A stretch of 35,417 bases of DNA, taken from assembly GCF_001189915.1 (NCBI RefSeq), contig NZ_LFLS01000046.1, positions 1 through 35,417 of the forward strand, read 5' to 3'. This document shows positions 7,608 to 16,309 of the stretch, piece by piece. The notes under the pieces were generated by a model that was given only the letters and a program-made list of their open reading frames with translations, was not told where the DNA came from and made no database searches. Source of the DNA: Herbaspirillum autotrophicum (GTDB lineage Bacteria; Pseudomonadota; Gammaproteobacteria; Burkholderiales; Burkholderiaceae_D). The position numbers were made by a program, and so were the translations under genes. Each line of letters starts with the position of its first letter. The stretch's first letter is position 1.

Positions 7608-10600
7608 TCATGCGCGACTTCCAAGCTCATCCAGTCTGGCGATGTATTCCGCCAGCACCCGTCCGATATGCGTCAGCGGCAAGCGCTGGCTCATGCCGGC
7701 ATGCGTGCTGTCGATATCGACACAGTCAATCCCGCCATTGGTGTATTTTTCCCAGTCACGCCAGTCCGGGGTTTGCGCGACACGCCGTGCGGCGCGAAAA
7801 AACAGCAGATCGCCATCAAAGCGCGCATGGCGCAGGTCGCGATACAGGGCCATCGAATGCAGGGTCATCGCCACCAACTGTTCCAGGTGCTGCGCACCAA
7901 ATGCCGCCAGCGTGCTGCCGGGACGTTGCAGACGCGCTCTGATTTCGGCCTCCGACAACAACTGGCCGTCGGGAGCGACATCGCTGTCGCCGATTACGTC
8001 GAGCAAGGCTTTCAGCGCATCGCGCTCCTGCGCCGGCGGCTTCCCGGCCCACATGTCGGCCGGGTAAGAATCCATCATCGCCAACAGCGCCACCTGCTCG
8101 CCTTCGCCTTGCAAGGCAGTCGCCAGGGCCTGGGCAATGCCGCCACCGGAGGACCAGCCCAGCAGCAGATATGGTCCCTGCGGTTGGGTGGCGCGGATCA
8201 GCGCCAGATACCCGGTCAGCAACGCGTCAATCGAGACTGGCGGCGCTGCCGTCAATCCTTTGGCTTGCACGCCATAGATCGGCATTTGCGGCAATTGCGC
8301 TGCCAGTCCCCAGTAGCACCACGCCAGCCCTTCGGCCGGATGAATGCAAAACAGCCCCGGTCCGGTGCCTGATTGCAGGGTGAGCAAGGCGGCGAACGGA
8401 TCTTTCGCCGCTGCCGGCGGCTGATGTCCCAGCGGCGTATCCAGCGATTGCGCCAGACTGGCGACGCTGGCATGCCGGAACAATGCCGATACCGGTACTT
8501 CGCGTTGCAACGCATGACTGAGGCGATTGGCGACCTGAATCGCTTGCAGCGATTTGCCGCCGAGCGTGAAGAAATCACTGTCCGGCGTCAGCTCCGATAC
8601 CCCCAGTACTTCGCGCCATACGGCCATCACCGCCAATTCCAATGGTGTTGCCAGTTGCTCGCCACACCACTGTTCGGCGACCGGACGATTGCGCAAGGCA
8701 CCCCGATGGATCTTGCCATTGGCATTGCGCGGCAAGCGGGCAATCAGCGAAAATGCCGCCGGCACTGCCGGTGCCGGCAAACGTTCGGTGAGCCAATGCC
8801 GCAACACCGCCAGTTGCGGCATTTTGACAGCCACCAGAAACGCTGCCAGCCGCTTGCCGCCATCCGGCAAGCGCTGGCCGACCACGGCGACTTCCCGGAT
8901 CCCGGGATAGCCCAGCAAGGTGCTTTCCACTTCGGCAGGGTCGATGCGATAACCGCTCAATTTGAATTCGTCATCGAAGCGGCCCAGATAGCGCAGCAAA
9001 CCATCCGTGCCCAATTGCACGCGATCACCGGTGCGGTAAGCGCAGGCCTGCGGGAAATCCGGCAAGCGGATGAAACGCAGCGCCGTTACTGCATCCCGTG
9101 CCAGATAGCCATGCGCCAGCGTCGGTCCGATCAGACACAGCTCCCCGGCTTCGCCCACCGCTACCGTGCGCAATTGGCTATCGACCACGGCAATGCTGAG
9201 GCCGGCCAGCGGCGTGCCAATCGAGACCGGGAGATTCTCATCGGCGTGGCCGGCGCTAACCGGCATGCCTGGACCGGCCAGTTGTGCTGCCGTAAAAATC
9301 ACTGTTGCTTCGGTCGGCCCGTAAGTGTTGAACAATTGCATGTGCGGCAGCGTTGTTGCGCGCCAGCGTGTGACGCGTTCGGCCAGCGCGGCTTCGCCGC
9401 CGATGATGGTCAGACGCACCGCCGGCGGCAAACTGGTACTGCCGTTGCCTACCGCATACGCCAGTTCGTGCCAGAAAGTGGTGGGCAAATCCAGTACGGT
9501 AATGCCGCGCGTGGCGCAGGCATCGCAAAAGCGACTCATCGACTCCAGCATGGCTGCAGTCCGCAGCACCAGCGCGGCACCATTGCACAAGGCGAGGAAG
9601 ATTTCTTCGATACTGGCATCGAAATGCAACGGCGCAAACTGCAGGATGCGGTCGGTGTGCGTGATGCCATATCGCTGGCTGGCAGCAGCCACAAAATGCG
9701 CCAGCGCGGCGCGACCGATCTGCACCCCGTTCGGCAATCCGGTGGAACCGGAGGTATACATCACATACGCCAGCGCCGTGGCATCGACTGCCACCGGCGC
9801 GGATAACGGCGGCGGCGCCACCATGCAAGTGCTGGCGACAGCCGGCGCCGGCTGATCCAGGAACCAGCACCTGATTGATCCGGGCAGTTGTTTTTTGCAG
9901 GTTTCCACACTTAGTACCAGCACCGGCCTGGCATCATTGAGCACCATGTTGAGCCGGGCTTGCGGGCCCTCCGGATCAATCGGTACATAGGCGGCGCCGG
10001 CCCACAGCACCGCCAGCAAGGCAATCACGGCCTCCGGCGAACGTGGCAACAGCAACGCCACCAGATCGCCGGGACCGACCTGCTGCGCCGCCAGTTGTCC
10101 GGCCAGAGTCTGCACCCGCCCCAGCAACTGGGCGTAGCTCAGCGTGGCATGCCCGTCCTGTTCCAGTGCCGGCCGGTCAGGACGATGGCTGGCATGCCTG
10201 AGTAACGCCGCCAACACCGGTTGCGCAGGCTGGTGCAGCGGTTCGCCATGCAACACCGCCAAGCTGCGGGCGGCAGTCGACGCCACGCCGGGAAAACTGC
10301 GGACCATGGCACTGCCGGAACGCGCCGCCGCTGTCAGCAATACCGTCAGCGACAGGTGATGGGCCGCCAGTGCCGGCTCATCGTAGGTATCCGGATTGGC
10401 TTCCAGGTCAAACCGGACAGGGCTGGCCGGATCCAGCCCGGGCGCGAAGGTAAGCGCCAGATCTTCCACCGGCCCGGCCGCTACCCGATGTGCGCTGGCG
10501 ATCACATCGCCGAACCGCAACCGGCGGTCGAACGGCAGGATGTTGAGTACCGGACCGAACAGGCGCCGGCCGCTGCCGCTCAACGCCAGGTCCTGCTTCA

Positions 10601-11597
10601 ACTGTTCGTAGCGATAGCGCTGATGCGGCCGCAGCATGCTCAATTCCTGCGCCGCAGCACGCGCCACCTGAGCAAATGTATGGTCCGGCAACACCTGCAA
10701 CCGCAGCGGCACGATATTCATCGTCATGCAGGGTACGTTCAGCGTTACCGAACCGAGGCGGCACATGACCGGCACACCAAGCGTGATATCGGTGGCGCCG
10801 GTGGCCCGGTGCAACCAGACAGCCGTACCCGCCATCAGGAATACGCTCCAGTCGATGCCCAGTTCTTCTGCCGCATTGCGCCATGCCATGAAATCGGCCG
10901 CAGCAACGTTACCGCGCCAGCGCACGATGCCGTGCGCCACCGGCGCCGGTGCTGCCAGCATAGCCGGCGGCGGCGCGGCGGCGAGCTTGTCGAGCCAGAA
11001 TTGACGGTCATGCCGCCAGGCCCGGGAGGCACGATAGGCCTGATCTTCCGCAATCACCAGCGGCAACGCTGCCGGCTCGTGAAACGGGCCACACAGCGGC
11101 GGCTGGCCGCCGCACCGCGCCGCATACAAAGTCGCCACCCGCTCACTCAGCAAGGCATAACCGAAACCATCAAGAGCAATGTGATGCACCCGCAAATGCC
11201 ACATATACCGATGCGGTCCCAGACGAATCAGCGCACAACCGAACAAGGGACCGACCGCGAGATCGACGGTGCGGACCAGATCGGTGCGGGTCCAGACTTG
11301 CCATGCCTGCAGCGGACAGGGCGAATGACTGAAGTCGAGAGTTTGCCATGTCCATTTTTCATAACGGCAGCGTTGCCGCACCTCATCGCCATCGCCTTCG
11401 TAACGCATGTGCAGTGCCTGGCATGCGGTGATCACCTGCGTCACGACCTCCTCGAACACGGCGACATCGAGCTCGCCCTGCAATTCGATTGCTTCTGCGG
11501 TCCAATATGCCGGACTGGCCGGGTCCAGTTGCTGCCCCAGCCAGATACCGTACTGAGCCGCCGTCAGTGGCAGCGGCATGTTGTCGGCCGGCGTCAT
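7608..11597 (-). CDS. Siderophore NRPS, single module C-A-PCP-TE (EntF-like architecture, non-serine pocket)
   Basis: The 1329-residue protein has the architecture of EntF (about 1290). The condensation domain (about 8-430) has HHIALDG at 138-144. The adenylation domain (about 460-970) shows YTSGSTGLPNG at 614-624, FDAS at 659-662, NTYGPTE at 757-763, YRTGD and GKIHRG with Lys962. The carrier domain has LGGKSL with the pantetheine Ser1016. The thioesterase (about 1080-1329) has GWSSG with Ser1149 and His1299. Aligning by hand to GrsA, the pocket residues are D660, A661, E664, D703, I731, G733, T758, V766, I767, K962. This is far from the serine pocket of EntF and, as I recall, close to lysine-type pockets (bacitracin Lys: DAESIGSVCK). 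No epimerisation or second module exists. The ATG at 11597 overlaps the entB stop as ATGA and has GGGAGAG upstream. The expected job is joining DHB from EntB to a basic amino acid and releasing the product. Confidence 0.92.
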   Translation of the reverse strand: MTPADNMPLPLTAAQYGIWLGQQLDPASPAYWTAEAIELQGELDVAVFEEVVTQVITACQALHMRYEGDGDEVRQRCRYEKWTWQTLDFSHSPCPLQAWQVWTRTDLVRTVDLAVGPLFGCALIRLGPHRYMWHLRVHHIALDGFGYALLSERVATLYAARCGGQPPLCGPFHEPAALPLVIAEDQAYRASRAWRHDRQFWLDKLAAAPPPAMLAAPAPVAHGIVRWRGNVAAADFMAWRNAAEELGIDWSVFLMAGTAVWLHRATGATDITLGVPVMCRLGSVTLNVPCMTMNIVPLRLQVLPDHTFAQVARAAAQELSMLRPHQRYRYEQLKQDLALSGSGRRLFGPVLNILPFDRRLRFGDVIASAHRVAAGPVEDLALTFAPGLDPASPVRFDLEANPDTYDEPALAAHHLSLTVLLTAAARSGSAMVRSFPGVASTAARSLAVLHGEPLHQPAQPVLAALLRHASHRPDRPALEQDGHATLSYAQLLGRVQTLAGQLAAQQVGPGDLVALLLPRSPEAVIALLAVLWAGAAYVPIDPEGPQARLNMVLNDARPVLVLSVETCKKQLPGSIRCWFLDQPAPAVASTCMVAPPPLSAPVAVDATALAYVMYTSGSTGLPNGVQIGRAALAHFVAAASQRYGITHTDRILQFAPLHFDASIEEIFLALCNGAALVLRTAAMLESMSRFCDACATRGITVLDLPTTFWHELAYAVGNGSTSLPPAVRLTIIGGEAALAERVTRWRATTLPHMQLFNTYGPTEATVIFTAAQLAGPGMPVSAGHADENLPVSIGTPLAGLSIAVVDSQLRTVAVGEAGELCLIGPTLAHGYLARDAVTALRFIRLPDFPQACAYRTGDRVQLGTDGLLRYLGRFDDEFKLSGYRIDPAEVESTLLGYPGIREVAVVGQRLPDGGKRLAAFLVAVKMPQLAVLRHWLTERLPAPAVPAAFSLIARLPRNANGKIHRGALRNRPVAEQWCGEQLATPLELAVMAVWREVLGVSELTPDSDFFTLGGKSLQAIQVANRLSHALQREVPVSALFRHASVASLAQSLDTPLGHQPPAAAKDPFAALLTLQSGTGPGLFCIHPAEGLAWCYWGLAAQLPQMPIYGVQAKGLTAAPPVSIDALLTGYLALIRATQPQGPYLLLGWSSGGGIAQALATALQGEGEQVALLAMMDSYPADMWAGKPPAQERDALKALLDVIGDSDVAPDGQLLSEAEIRARLQRPGSTLAAFGAQHLEQLVAMTLHSMALYRDLRHARFDGDLLFFRAARRVAQTPDWRDWEKYTNGGIDCVDIDSTHAGMSQRLPLTHIGRVLAEYIARLDELGSRA

Positions 11598-12478
11598 GCC
11601 CGGCTCTCCCGGCGCGCCGCCATCAATGCCCACCAATGATTCAGATCCGGATGCGCGGCCAGTTCGGCAAAGCCGAGGCGGCAACCGGCCTGATGCCAGC
11701 GCTCGATCAAGCGCATCAGCCGGATCGAATCCATGCCGCTGTCCAGCAAGTTGTCGTCGGGCTTCAGATCGTCTGCCGGTATCTGCAGCAGCGTCGCCAC
11801 TACCGTGCGCAACTCTTCCAGACTGCGTGGCAGCAGCATTGCACCGCGCAAGGTCTCAATCACCTGTTCGCTGGTAATGGCAATCCCGCAGCGGCCGGCC
11901 ACATACGACAATGCCAGGGCATGCTGATCCGCCGAAAAATCGGCCACTGCATCGCCCACCATGAACGCCTGAATATCGTTCATGAAGGCCTCGGCCACCG
12001 TCATCATGCAACCGATGTGGGCATACACGCCGCAGACGATCAACTGATCCCGCCCCTGATCCCGCATCCGCTGCAACAGATCACTTTTGGCGAAGGCGCT
12101 GTAACGCCACTTGTCCAGCACCACGTCGCGCGGACGCGGTGCCAGCGTGCCGATCACGCTGACGCGCTCCGGCACGGCGGTAATGCCCGGCCCCCACCAG
12201 TCTTGCAGCAAGCCACGCTGACCGGCAGTCTGCCGCGCCGGTTGTGCGGTGTAGACCACCGGCACGCCGACCACATCGCACGCGGCACGCAGGCGGCGCA
12301 CATTGGCAAGCAAGGCTGGCACCGGCGCCGCTTCGGTGTCAAAAAAATCCATGAAATATTGCTGCATATCGTGAATCAGCAACACCGCACGCTTGGCCTC
12401 CGGTTTCCACCCGACCCGGTTCGTTGGCATGGCGGCCTGATCGGGCATGGGATAGGAAGCGATCTTGGGAATGCTCAT
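11594..12478 (-). CDS. entB: Isochorismatase with aryl carrier domain (EntB/DhbB)
   Basis: This 294-residue bifunctional protein is the size of E. coli EntB (285). Residues 1-210 are the isochorismatase that hydrolyses isochorismate to 2,3-dihydro-2,3-dihydroxybenzoate and pyruvate: Asp37 in LLIHDMQ, Lys123 in KWRYSAF and the GVYAHIGCM loop at 150-158. Segments such as YTAQP, WGPGIT and MVGDAVADFS closely match EntB. Residues 215-290 are an aryl carrier domain with LLDSGMDS, whose Ser251 would carry the phosphopantetheine arm that accepts DHB from EntE. It lies 15 nt after the entE stop and overlaps the NRPS start, so translation is probably coupled. The ribosome binding site is weak (GGAA). 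Confidence 0.95.
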   Translation of the reverse strand: MSIPKIASYPMPDQAAMPTNRVGWKPEAKRAVLLIHDMQQYFMDFFDTEAAPVPALLANVRRLRAACDVVGVPVVYTAQPARQTAGQRGLLQDWWGPGITAVPERVSVIGTLAPRPRDVVLDKWRYSAFAKSDLLQRMRDQGRDQLIVCGVYAHIGCMMTVAEAFMNDIQAFMVGDAVADFSADQHALALSYVAGRCGIAITSEQVIETLRGAMLLPRSLEELRTVVATLLQIPADDLKPDDNLLDSGMDSIRLMRLIERWHQAGCRLGFAELAAHPDLNHWWALMAARRESRA

Positions 12479-12493
12479 CGAAGTTCCAGTTGA

Positions 12494-14143
12494 TTAAAGT
12501 TGATGGGGTGCACTGACCAGCCGTGCAATCTGTTCCCGCAGGGCGCGTTTGTCGACTTTGCCAACACCGGTTTTTGGGAAACTGTCAGTGAACTCGATGC
12601 GGTCGGGCAATTTGAAACGGGCGATATTGCGCTCCCGCAAAAACTGCAACAATTCAGCGGCCAGCGCCCCGGCGTCGACCACGCCGGGGCGCTGGCGGAC
12701 GATGACGAAGGCACAACTGCGTTCGCCGAAATCGGCATCCGGCATGGCGACCAGCGCCACGTCATGAATCGCCGGATGGGCAATCAGATGATTTTCGATT
12801 TCTTCTGCTGCCACCTTTTCGCCGCCACGATTGATCTGATCCTTGCTGCGCCCTTCGACAATCAGATGCCCGCTCGGCAGCATGCGCACGATATCGCCGG
12901 TACGGTAAAAGCCGTCGCTGGTGAATGCCACCGCGTTATGCGCTTCGGCCCGGTAATAGCCCCGTATCGTATAAGGCCCGCGCGTCAGCAGATGGCCGGG
13001 CTGTCCGGGCGGCACGTTACGGTCCTCGTCATCCACGATACGGATTTCATCATCGGGAGAAATCGGCCTGCCTTGGGTGCCGCAAATCAACTGCGCCGGA
13101 TCGTCAAAGCGGGTGTAATTCACCAGTCCCTCGGCCATGCCGAATACCTGCTGCAAGGTGCAACCGAGCAACCGGCCCACTCGCCGCGCCGCCTCCTCGG
13201 CAAAGCGTGCACCGCCGACCTGCAATACCTGCAAGCTGGACAAATCCTGCTCGCAGCAACGCGCCGCATCGAGCCAGATCAGTGCCAGCGGCGGCACCAG
13301 CGACGTGATCGTCACGCGCTCGGTGGCGATCAGCGGGAAGGTGGTATCAGGCGATGGCAGCCGCGTCATGACGACGCGGCCGCCGGCATACAGGGTCCCG
13401 ATGGAGCCAGGCGAACTCAGCGCAAAATTGTGCGCTGCAGGCAAGACACACAGGTAAATGCTGTCCGGCCCCAGACCGCAAATCTGGACGCTGGCGCGCA
13501 CGCTGTACAGGTAATCGTCATGCGTGCGCGGGATCAGTTTGGGGATGCCGGTACTGCCGCCGGACAGTTGCAGAAAGGCGATATCCGAGGAAGCCGGACC
13601 CTCGATACGGCATGGTTCCGCATACAGGGAATCGAACGCCACAAACTCTTGCGCATCGCCCGCCACAATGACGTGTTGCAGAGTGTCGACATCCGCGCAT
13701 ACTTGCCGCGCCAGTTGCCGGAAATCGAAACCGCCATCGTGATCCGCAATCAGATAGGCCGTGGCGCCGGTGAAACGACAGAAGTAGGTAATCTCGGTGC
13801 GCCGGTGCGGTACCAGTGCAAACACCGGCACGGCAGCGATGCGGAACAAGGCGAAGCAAGCCACCAGAAATTCAGCGATATTCGGCAGTTGCAGCACCAC
13901 CCGGTCACGCGCGCGGATGCCCAGTTTCAGCAAACCGGCGGCGAACCGGTCGGCGCGCTGATCAAGCTCGCCATAGGTCCAGCGCCGGCTGCCGCAGATC
14001 ACGGCCAGTTTGGTCGGTGAATGCTGGGCCCGCTGATGCAACATTTCGCCGAAGGTTTCGCCGCTCCAGTAGCCGATGGCGCGATAGCGTTCCTCGAATT
14101 CTGCAGGCCATGCCACGCAGCCCGCTAACAAGGTCCTGCTCAT
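12494..14143 (-). CDS. entE: 2,3-dihydroxybenzoate-AMP ligase (EntE/DhbE)
   Basis: A 549-residue stand-alone adenylating enzyme (E. coli EntE 536) that activates DHB with ATP and loads it on the EntB carrier domain. The phosphate loop is SGGSTGIPK at 194-202. The aryl-acid pocket motif PAAHNFALSSPG has His238-Asn239, the residues that recognise the DHB hydroxyls in DhbE. GMAEGLVNYTR (335-345), YRTGD and GKVDKRAL with Lys529 complete the family motifs. Start choice: ATG 14143 overlaps the entC stop as ATGA and is preceded by a strong GGAGGTG ribosome binding site; the open frame further upstream lies antisense-like inside entC and has no family similarity. Second gene of the operon. Confidence 0.95.
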   Translation of the reverse strand: MSRTLLAGCVAWPAEFEERYRAIGYWSGETFGEMLHQRAQHSPTKLAVICGSRRWTYGELDQRADRFAAGLLKLGIRARDRVVLQLPNIAEFLVACFALFRIAAVPVFALVPHRRTEITYFCRFTGATAYLIADHDGGFDFRQLARQVCADVDTLQHVIVAGDAQEFVAFDSLYAEPCRIEGPASSDIAFLQLSGGSTGIPKLIPRTHDDYLYSVRASVQICGLGPDSIYLCVLPAAHNFALSSPGSIGTLYAGGRVVMTRLPSPDTTFPLIATERVTITSLVPPLALIWLDAARCCEQDLSSLQVLQVGGARFAEEAARRVGRLLGCTLQQVFGMAEGLVNYTRFDDPAQLICGTQGRPISPDDEIRIVDDEDRNVPPGQPGHLLTRGPYTIRGYYRAEAHNAVAFTSDGFYRTGDIVRMLPSGHLIVEGRSKDQINRGGEKVAAEEIENHLIAHPAIHDVALVAMPDADFGERSCAFVIVRQRPGVVDAGALAAELLQFLRERNIARFKLPDRIEFTDSFPKTGVGKVDKRALREQIARLVSAPHQL

Positions 14144-15324
14144 TCCACCTCCAGCACCGATTCCAGATTCATCGCGCGCAACATGGTGCGCATCTTGGCG
14201 CTGGTTTCGGCGAGTTCCATTTCCGGCTCGGAACCGGCGACGATGCCGGCGCCGGCATAGATGATGGACGCCGCCGCACCGATTTCGGCGCAACGTATCG
14301 TGACCGCCCATTCGCCGTCGCCGCTGGCATTGCTCCAGCCCACCAGCCCAGAAAACAGGCCACGGTCAAAGCCTTCGACGCGACGGATGAAATCATAGGC
14401 GGCCGGACTCGGATAACCGCACACGGCCGGGGTCGGATGCAAGGCCAGTGCCAGTTCCAGTGAGGTCGGCGCGCCTGGTCCGAGCTCGCCCTTGACCTCG
14501 GTCGACAGGTGCCACATGGTCTGGGTCGACAACAAGGAGGGCTCGGCCGGCACTTCCATGCTGATGCAGAACGGCTTCAATGCCGCTGCCACTGCATTGA
14601 CCACCAATGCATGTTCATGACGATCTTTGGCCGACCGCCGCAAACGCTGAGCGCGACGTGCATCTTCGAGCGGATCGTCACTGCGCGCAATCGACCCCGC
14701 CAGCGGATTCGAGATGACCTGACGGCCGCGCTTGGCCAGCAGCAATTCCGGACTGGCGCCCACCAGACTGCGATGGTCGCCTGCGGCCCCGGCCAGTTCC
14801 AGGGCAAAGGTGTAGCCGCCCGGATTGCTGCGGGTGAGCCGATGCAACAAGGCCGGCAAATCAATGCCGGCCTCTACCGTGAGCGAGCGCGCCAACACCA
14901 CCTTTTCAAATGCCCGGCCACGGATCTGCGCCAGCGCCTGCTCCACATTGCGGCAATACGCGGCGGCGCTCGGCACGGCCGTGATGACCGGCCGCCGCAA
15001 TGACTGCGCCGCCTGCGGACAGCGGCGGGTACGTTCTTTGGACAAACCGGCGTCATGCGGGCCGGAGATGATATTGACCTCACGCGGCAAAACCACATGC
15101 GCACCGCCGTGATGGCTGAACGGGATTGCCGCCATGATCGGCAAGCCATTCTTGCCTTGGCGCATGACCCTGATCAGTTCGGGAACGTCCATCACATTCG
15201 ATTTCCCGAGCGCCAGCATGGCACCGCGGCGCGAGGCGAAGAAGCTGTAGTCCTTTCGATATTTGTCGAGTAAATCTGCCAGCCGGGGTAGCGCAAGACC
15301 ATGCACTTGTTGGTGGTCAGTCAT
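14140..15324 (-). CDS. entC: Isochorismate synthase (EntC/DhbC)
   Basis: A 394-residue chorismate-binding enzyme (E. coli EntC 391) that converts chorismate to isochorismate, the entry step to DHB. Family motifs are FEKVVLAR, GASPELLL, the NPLAGSIAR segment, HLSTEVKG, LHPTPAVCGYP, and the C-terminal AGAGIVAGSEPEMELAET that supplies Mg-binding glutamates. The enzyme should be cytoplasmic and Mg-dependent. The ATG at 15324 has AAAGGA 8 nt upstream. It is the first gene of the siderophore operon, about 98 nt downstream of the start point predicted from the Fur-regulated promoter at 15429-15457. The menaquinone-type MenF and the PchA salicylate branch are less likely because entE, entB and entA follow immediately. 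Confidence 0.95.
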   Translation of the reverse strand: MTDHQQVHGLALPRLADLLDKYRKDYSFFASRRGAMLALGKSNVMDVPELIRVMRQGKNGLPIMAAIPFSHHGGAHVVLPREVNIISGPHDAGLSKERTRRCPQAAQSLRRPVITAVPSAAAYCRNVEQALAQIRGRAFEKVVLARSLTVEAGIDLPALLHRLTRSNPGGYTFALELAGAAGDHRSLVGASPELLLAKRGRQVISNPLAGSIARSDDPLEDARRAQRLRRSAKDRHEHALVVNAVAAALKPFCISMEVPAEPSLLSTQTMWHLSTEVKGELGPGAPTSLELALALHPTPAVCGYPSPAAYDFIRRVEGFDRGLFSGLVGWSNASGDGEWAVTIRCAEIGAAASIIYAGAGIVAGSEPEMELAETSAKMRTMLRAMNLESVLEVE

Positions 15325-15428
15325 CGTTGAATTCCTTTAGTGGGTACTGAGTGGGTGGGGTTGACCGTGCTTTTGCGCACGAATTTAAAATCATATTTGA
15401 CAACAGGTTGCACAAAAGCAACAATAAA

Positions 15429-15457
15429 ACAATAGCAATAATGATAATTATTCGCAA
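15429..15457 (-). promoter_or_regulatory. Promoter of the siderophore operon
   Basis: Read on the minus strand, TTGCGA (15457-15452), a 17-bp spacer and TATTGT (15434-15429) give a 4/6 plus 4/6 sigma-70 match. The predicted start point is near 15422. The Fur box fills the spacer, which fits repression when iron is plentiful. Confidence 0.6.
15437..15455. promoter_or_regulatory. Fur box
   Basis: The 19-mer matches 15 of 19 positions of the classic Fur box (GATAATGATAATCATTATC), including the complete core ATAATGATAAT at 15438-15448. It lies between the -35 and -10 of the siderophore operon promoter. Iron-dependent repression by Fur is the established reading of such a site. Confidence 0.85.
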
Positions 15458-16309
15458 TTATTTTTTTGTAAGGAGAATCACAAACACACGACATTTACAG
15501 GCTTCGTCACTTAACTATCGCGTAACTTCACATTAATTCTGTAAAGCATTATTGACACCCAGAGCATCATTGCCAGGCAAGCAACCCATCCGCAAAGGAA
15601 CATGCATGCAACCGTTTTCCCAAAACACCGTGTCCAGGCCGGCAGCAATCCCCAATCCGCCGCGCTTCCCCGCCCCTGCCGGCAATCATGCGCAACGCCG
15701 ACCGCCACATTGGCGCTCCGGGGCGACGATCGCCGGCGCACCGCATGCATTGAGAAACGGCGACAGGTACCGGGTTGAAGGGGGCATGGCGAAGATGAAC
15801 AGCAATGGCGCCGGCCGACTGCAAGCCGACTCTGGCGGCGCTCTCGGCAAGCCCGGTAACGACAATGGTGTCAGCACCGGCGGCAGCGTTGATGTCAGGG
15901 ATGCCAGCCCCAACCGAGCGCGCAAGCGAACCGCGAAAATTGCCGGCAAATGGCGGACACTGAATAGCAAAATAGACAATGAGTGCCGTTCCAGCCCGTC
16001 ACGTGAAGGTGATCGCGATGACGACCGGCGCGCTCCACCAATCAATTTGATGTCGGTGTGCAATCTGTTCCATCCGTGCGCATTGGCCACCGGCCAGACA
16101 GTGCACCACAAGTGAACCGGGCCATCTCGCTCATGCACCCGGCAACCGCAATGACAATGCGATGCGGGCGACCGACACCGCGTCCGCGCAATCGCTGCGC
16201 GACCTGCATCCGGCCATGCACCGGTCCAGATGAACCCGCACTTCAGCACTGCGACCGGCCTCCGTTGTCCTGCGGGATAGCACCGAATCTCCCTCTTTTT
16301 GGCACAAAC
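15458..16309. other. 0.85 kb unassigned DNA between the Fur box and the MFS gene
   Basis: I recognise no gene here. On the plus strand a frame from ATG 15606 to 16115 (169 codons) has a usable ribosome binding site (AAAGGA at 15594-15599), but its product is rich in Arg, Pro, Ser and Asn, has no domain I know, and looks unlike its neighbours. The minus-strand frames also look like shadows. The position, divergent from entC next to a Fur box, is where siderophore clusters often keep a receptor, esterase or exporter gene, so this may be decayed sequence. A long untranslated region for the MFS gene is an alternative. Confidence 0.45.

Noticed and set aside
10221..11639. Plus-strand open frame of 472 codons opposite the NRPS
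   Set aside because: Composition is that of an antisense shadow and the opposite strand encodes a complete condensation domain.
7608..15324. Calling the cluster an enterobactin locus
   Set aside because: Gene order and families fit, but the adenylation pocket is not serine-like and no Fes, FepA or MbtH gene is seen, so only the DHB part is supported.
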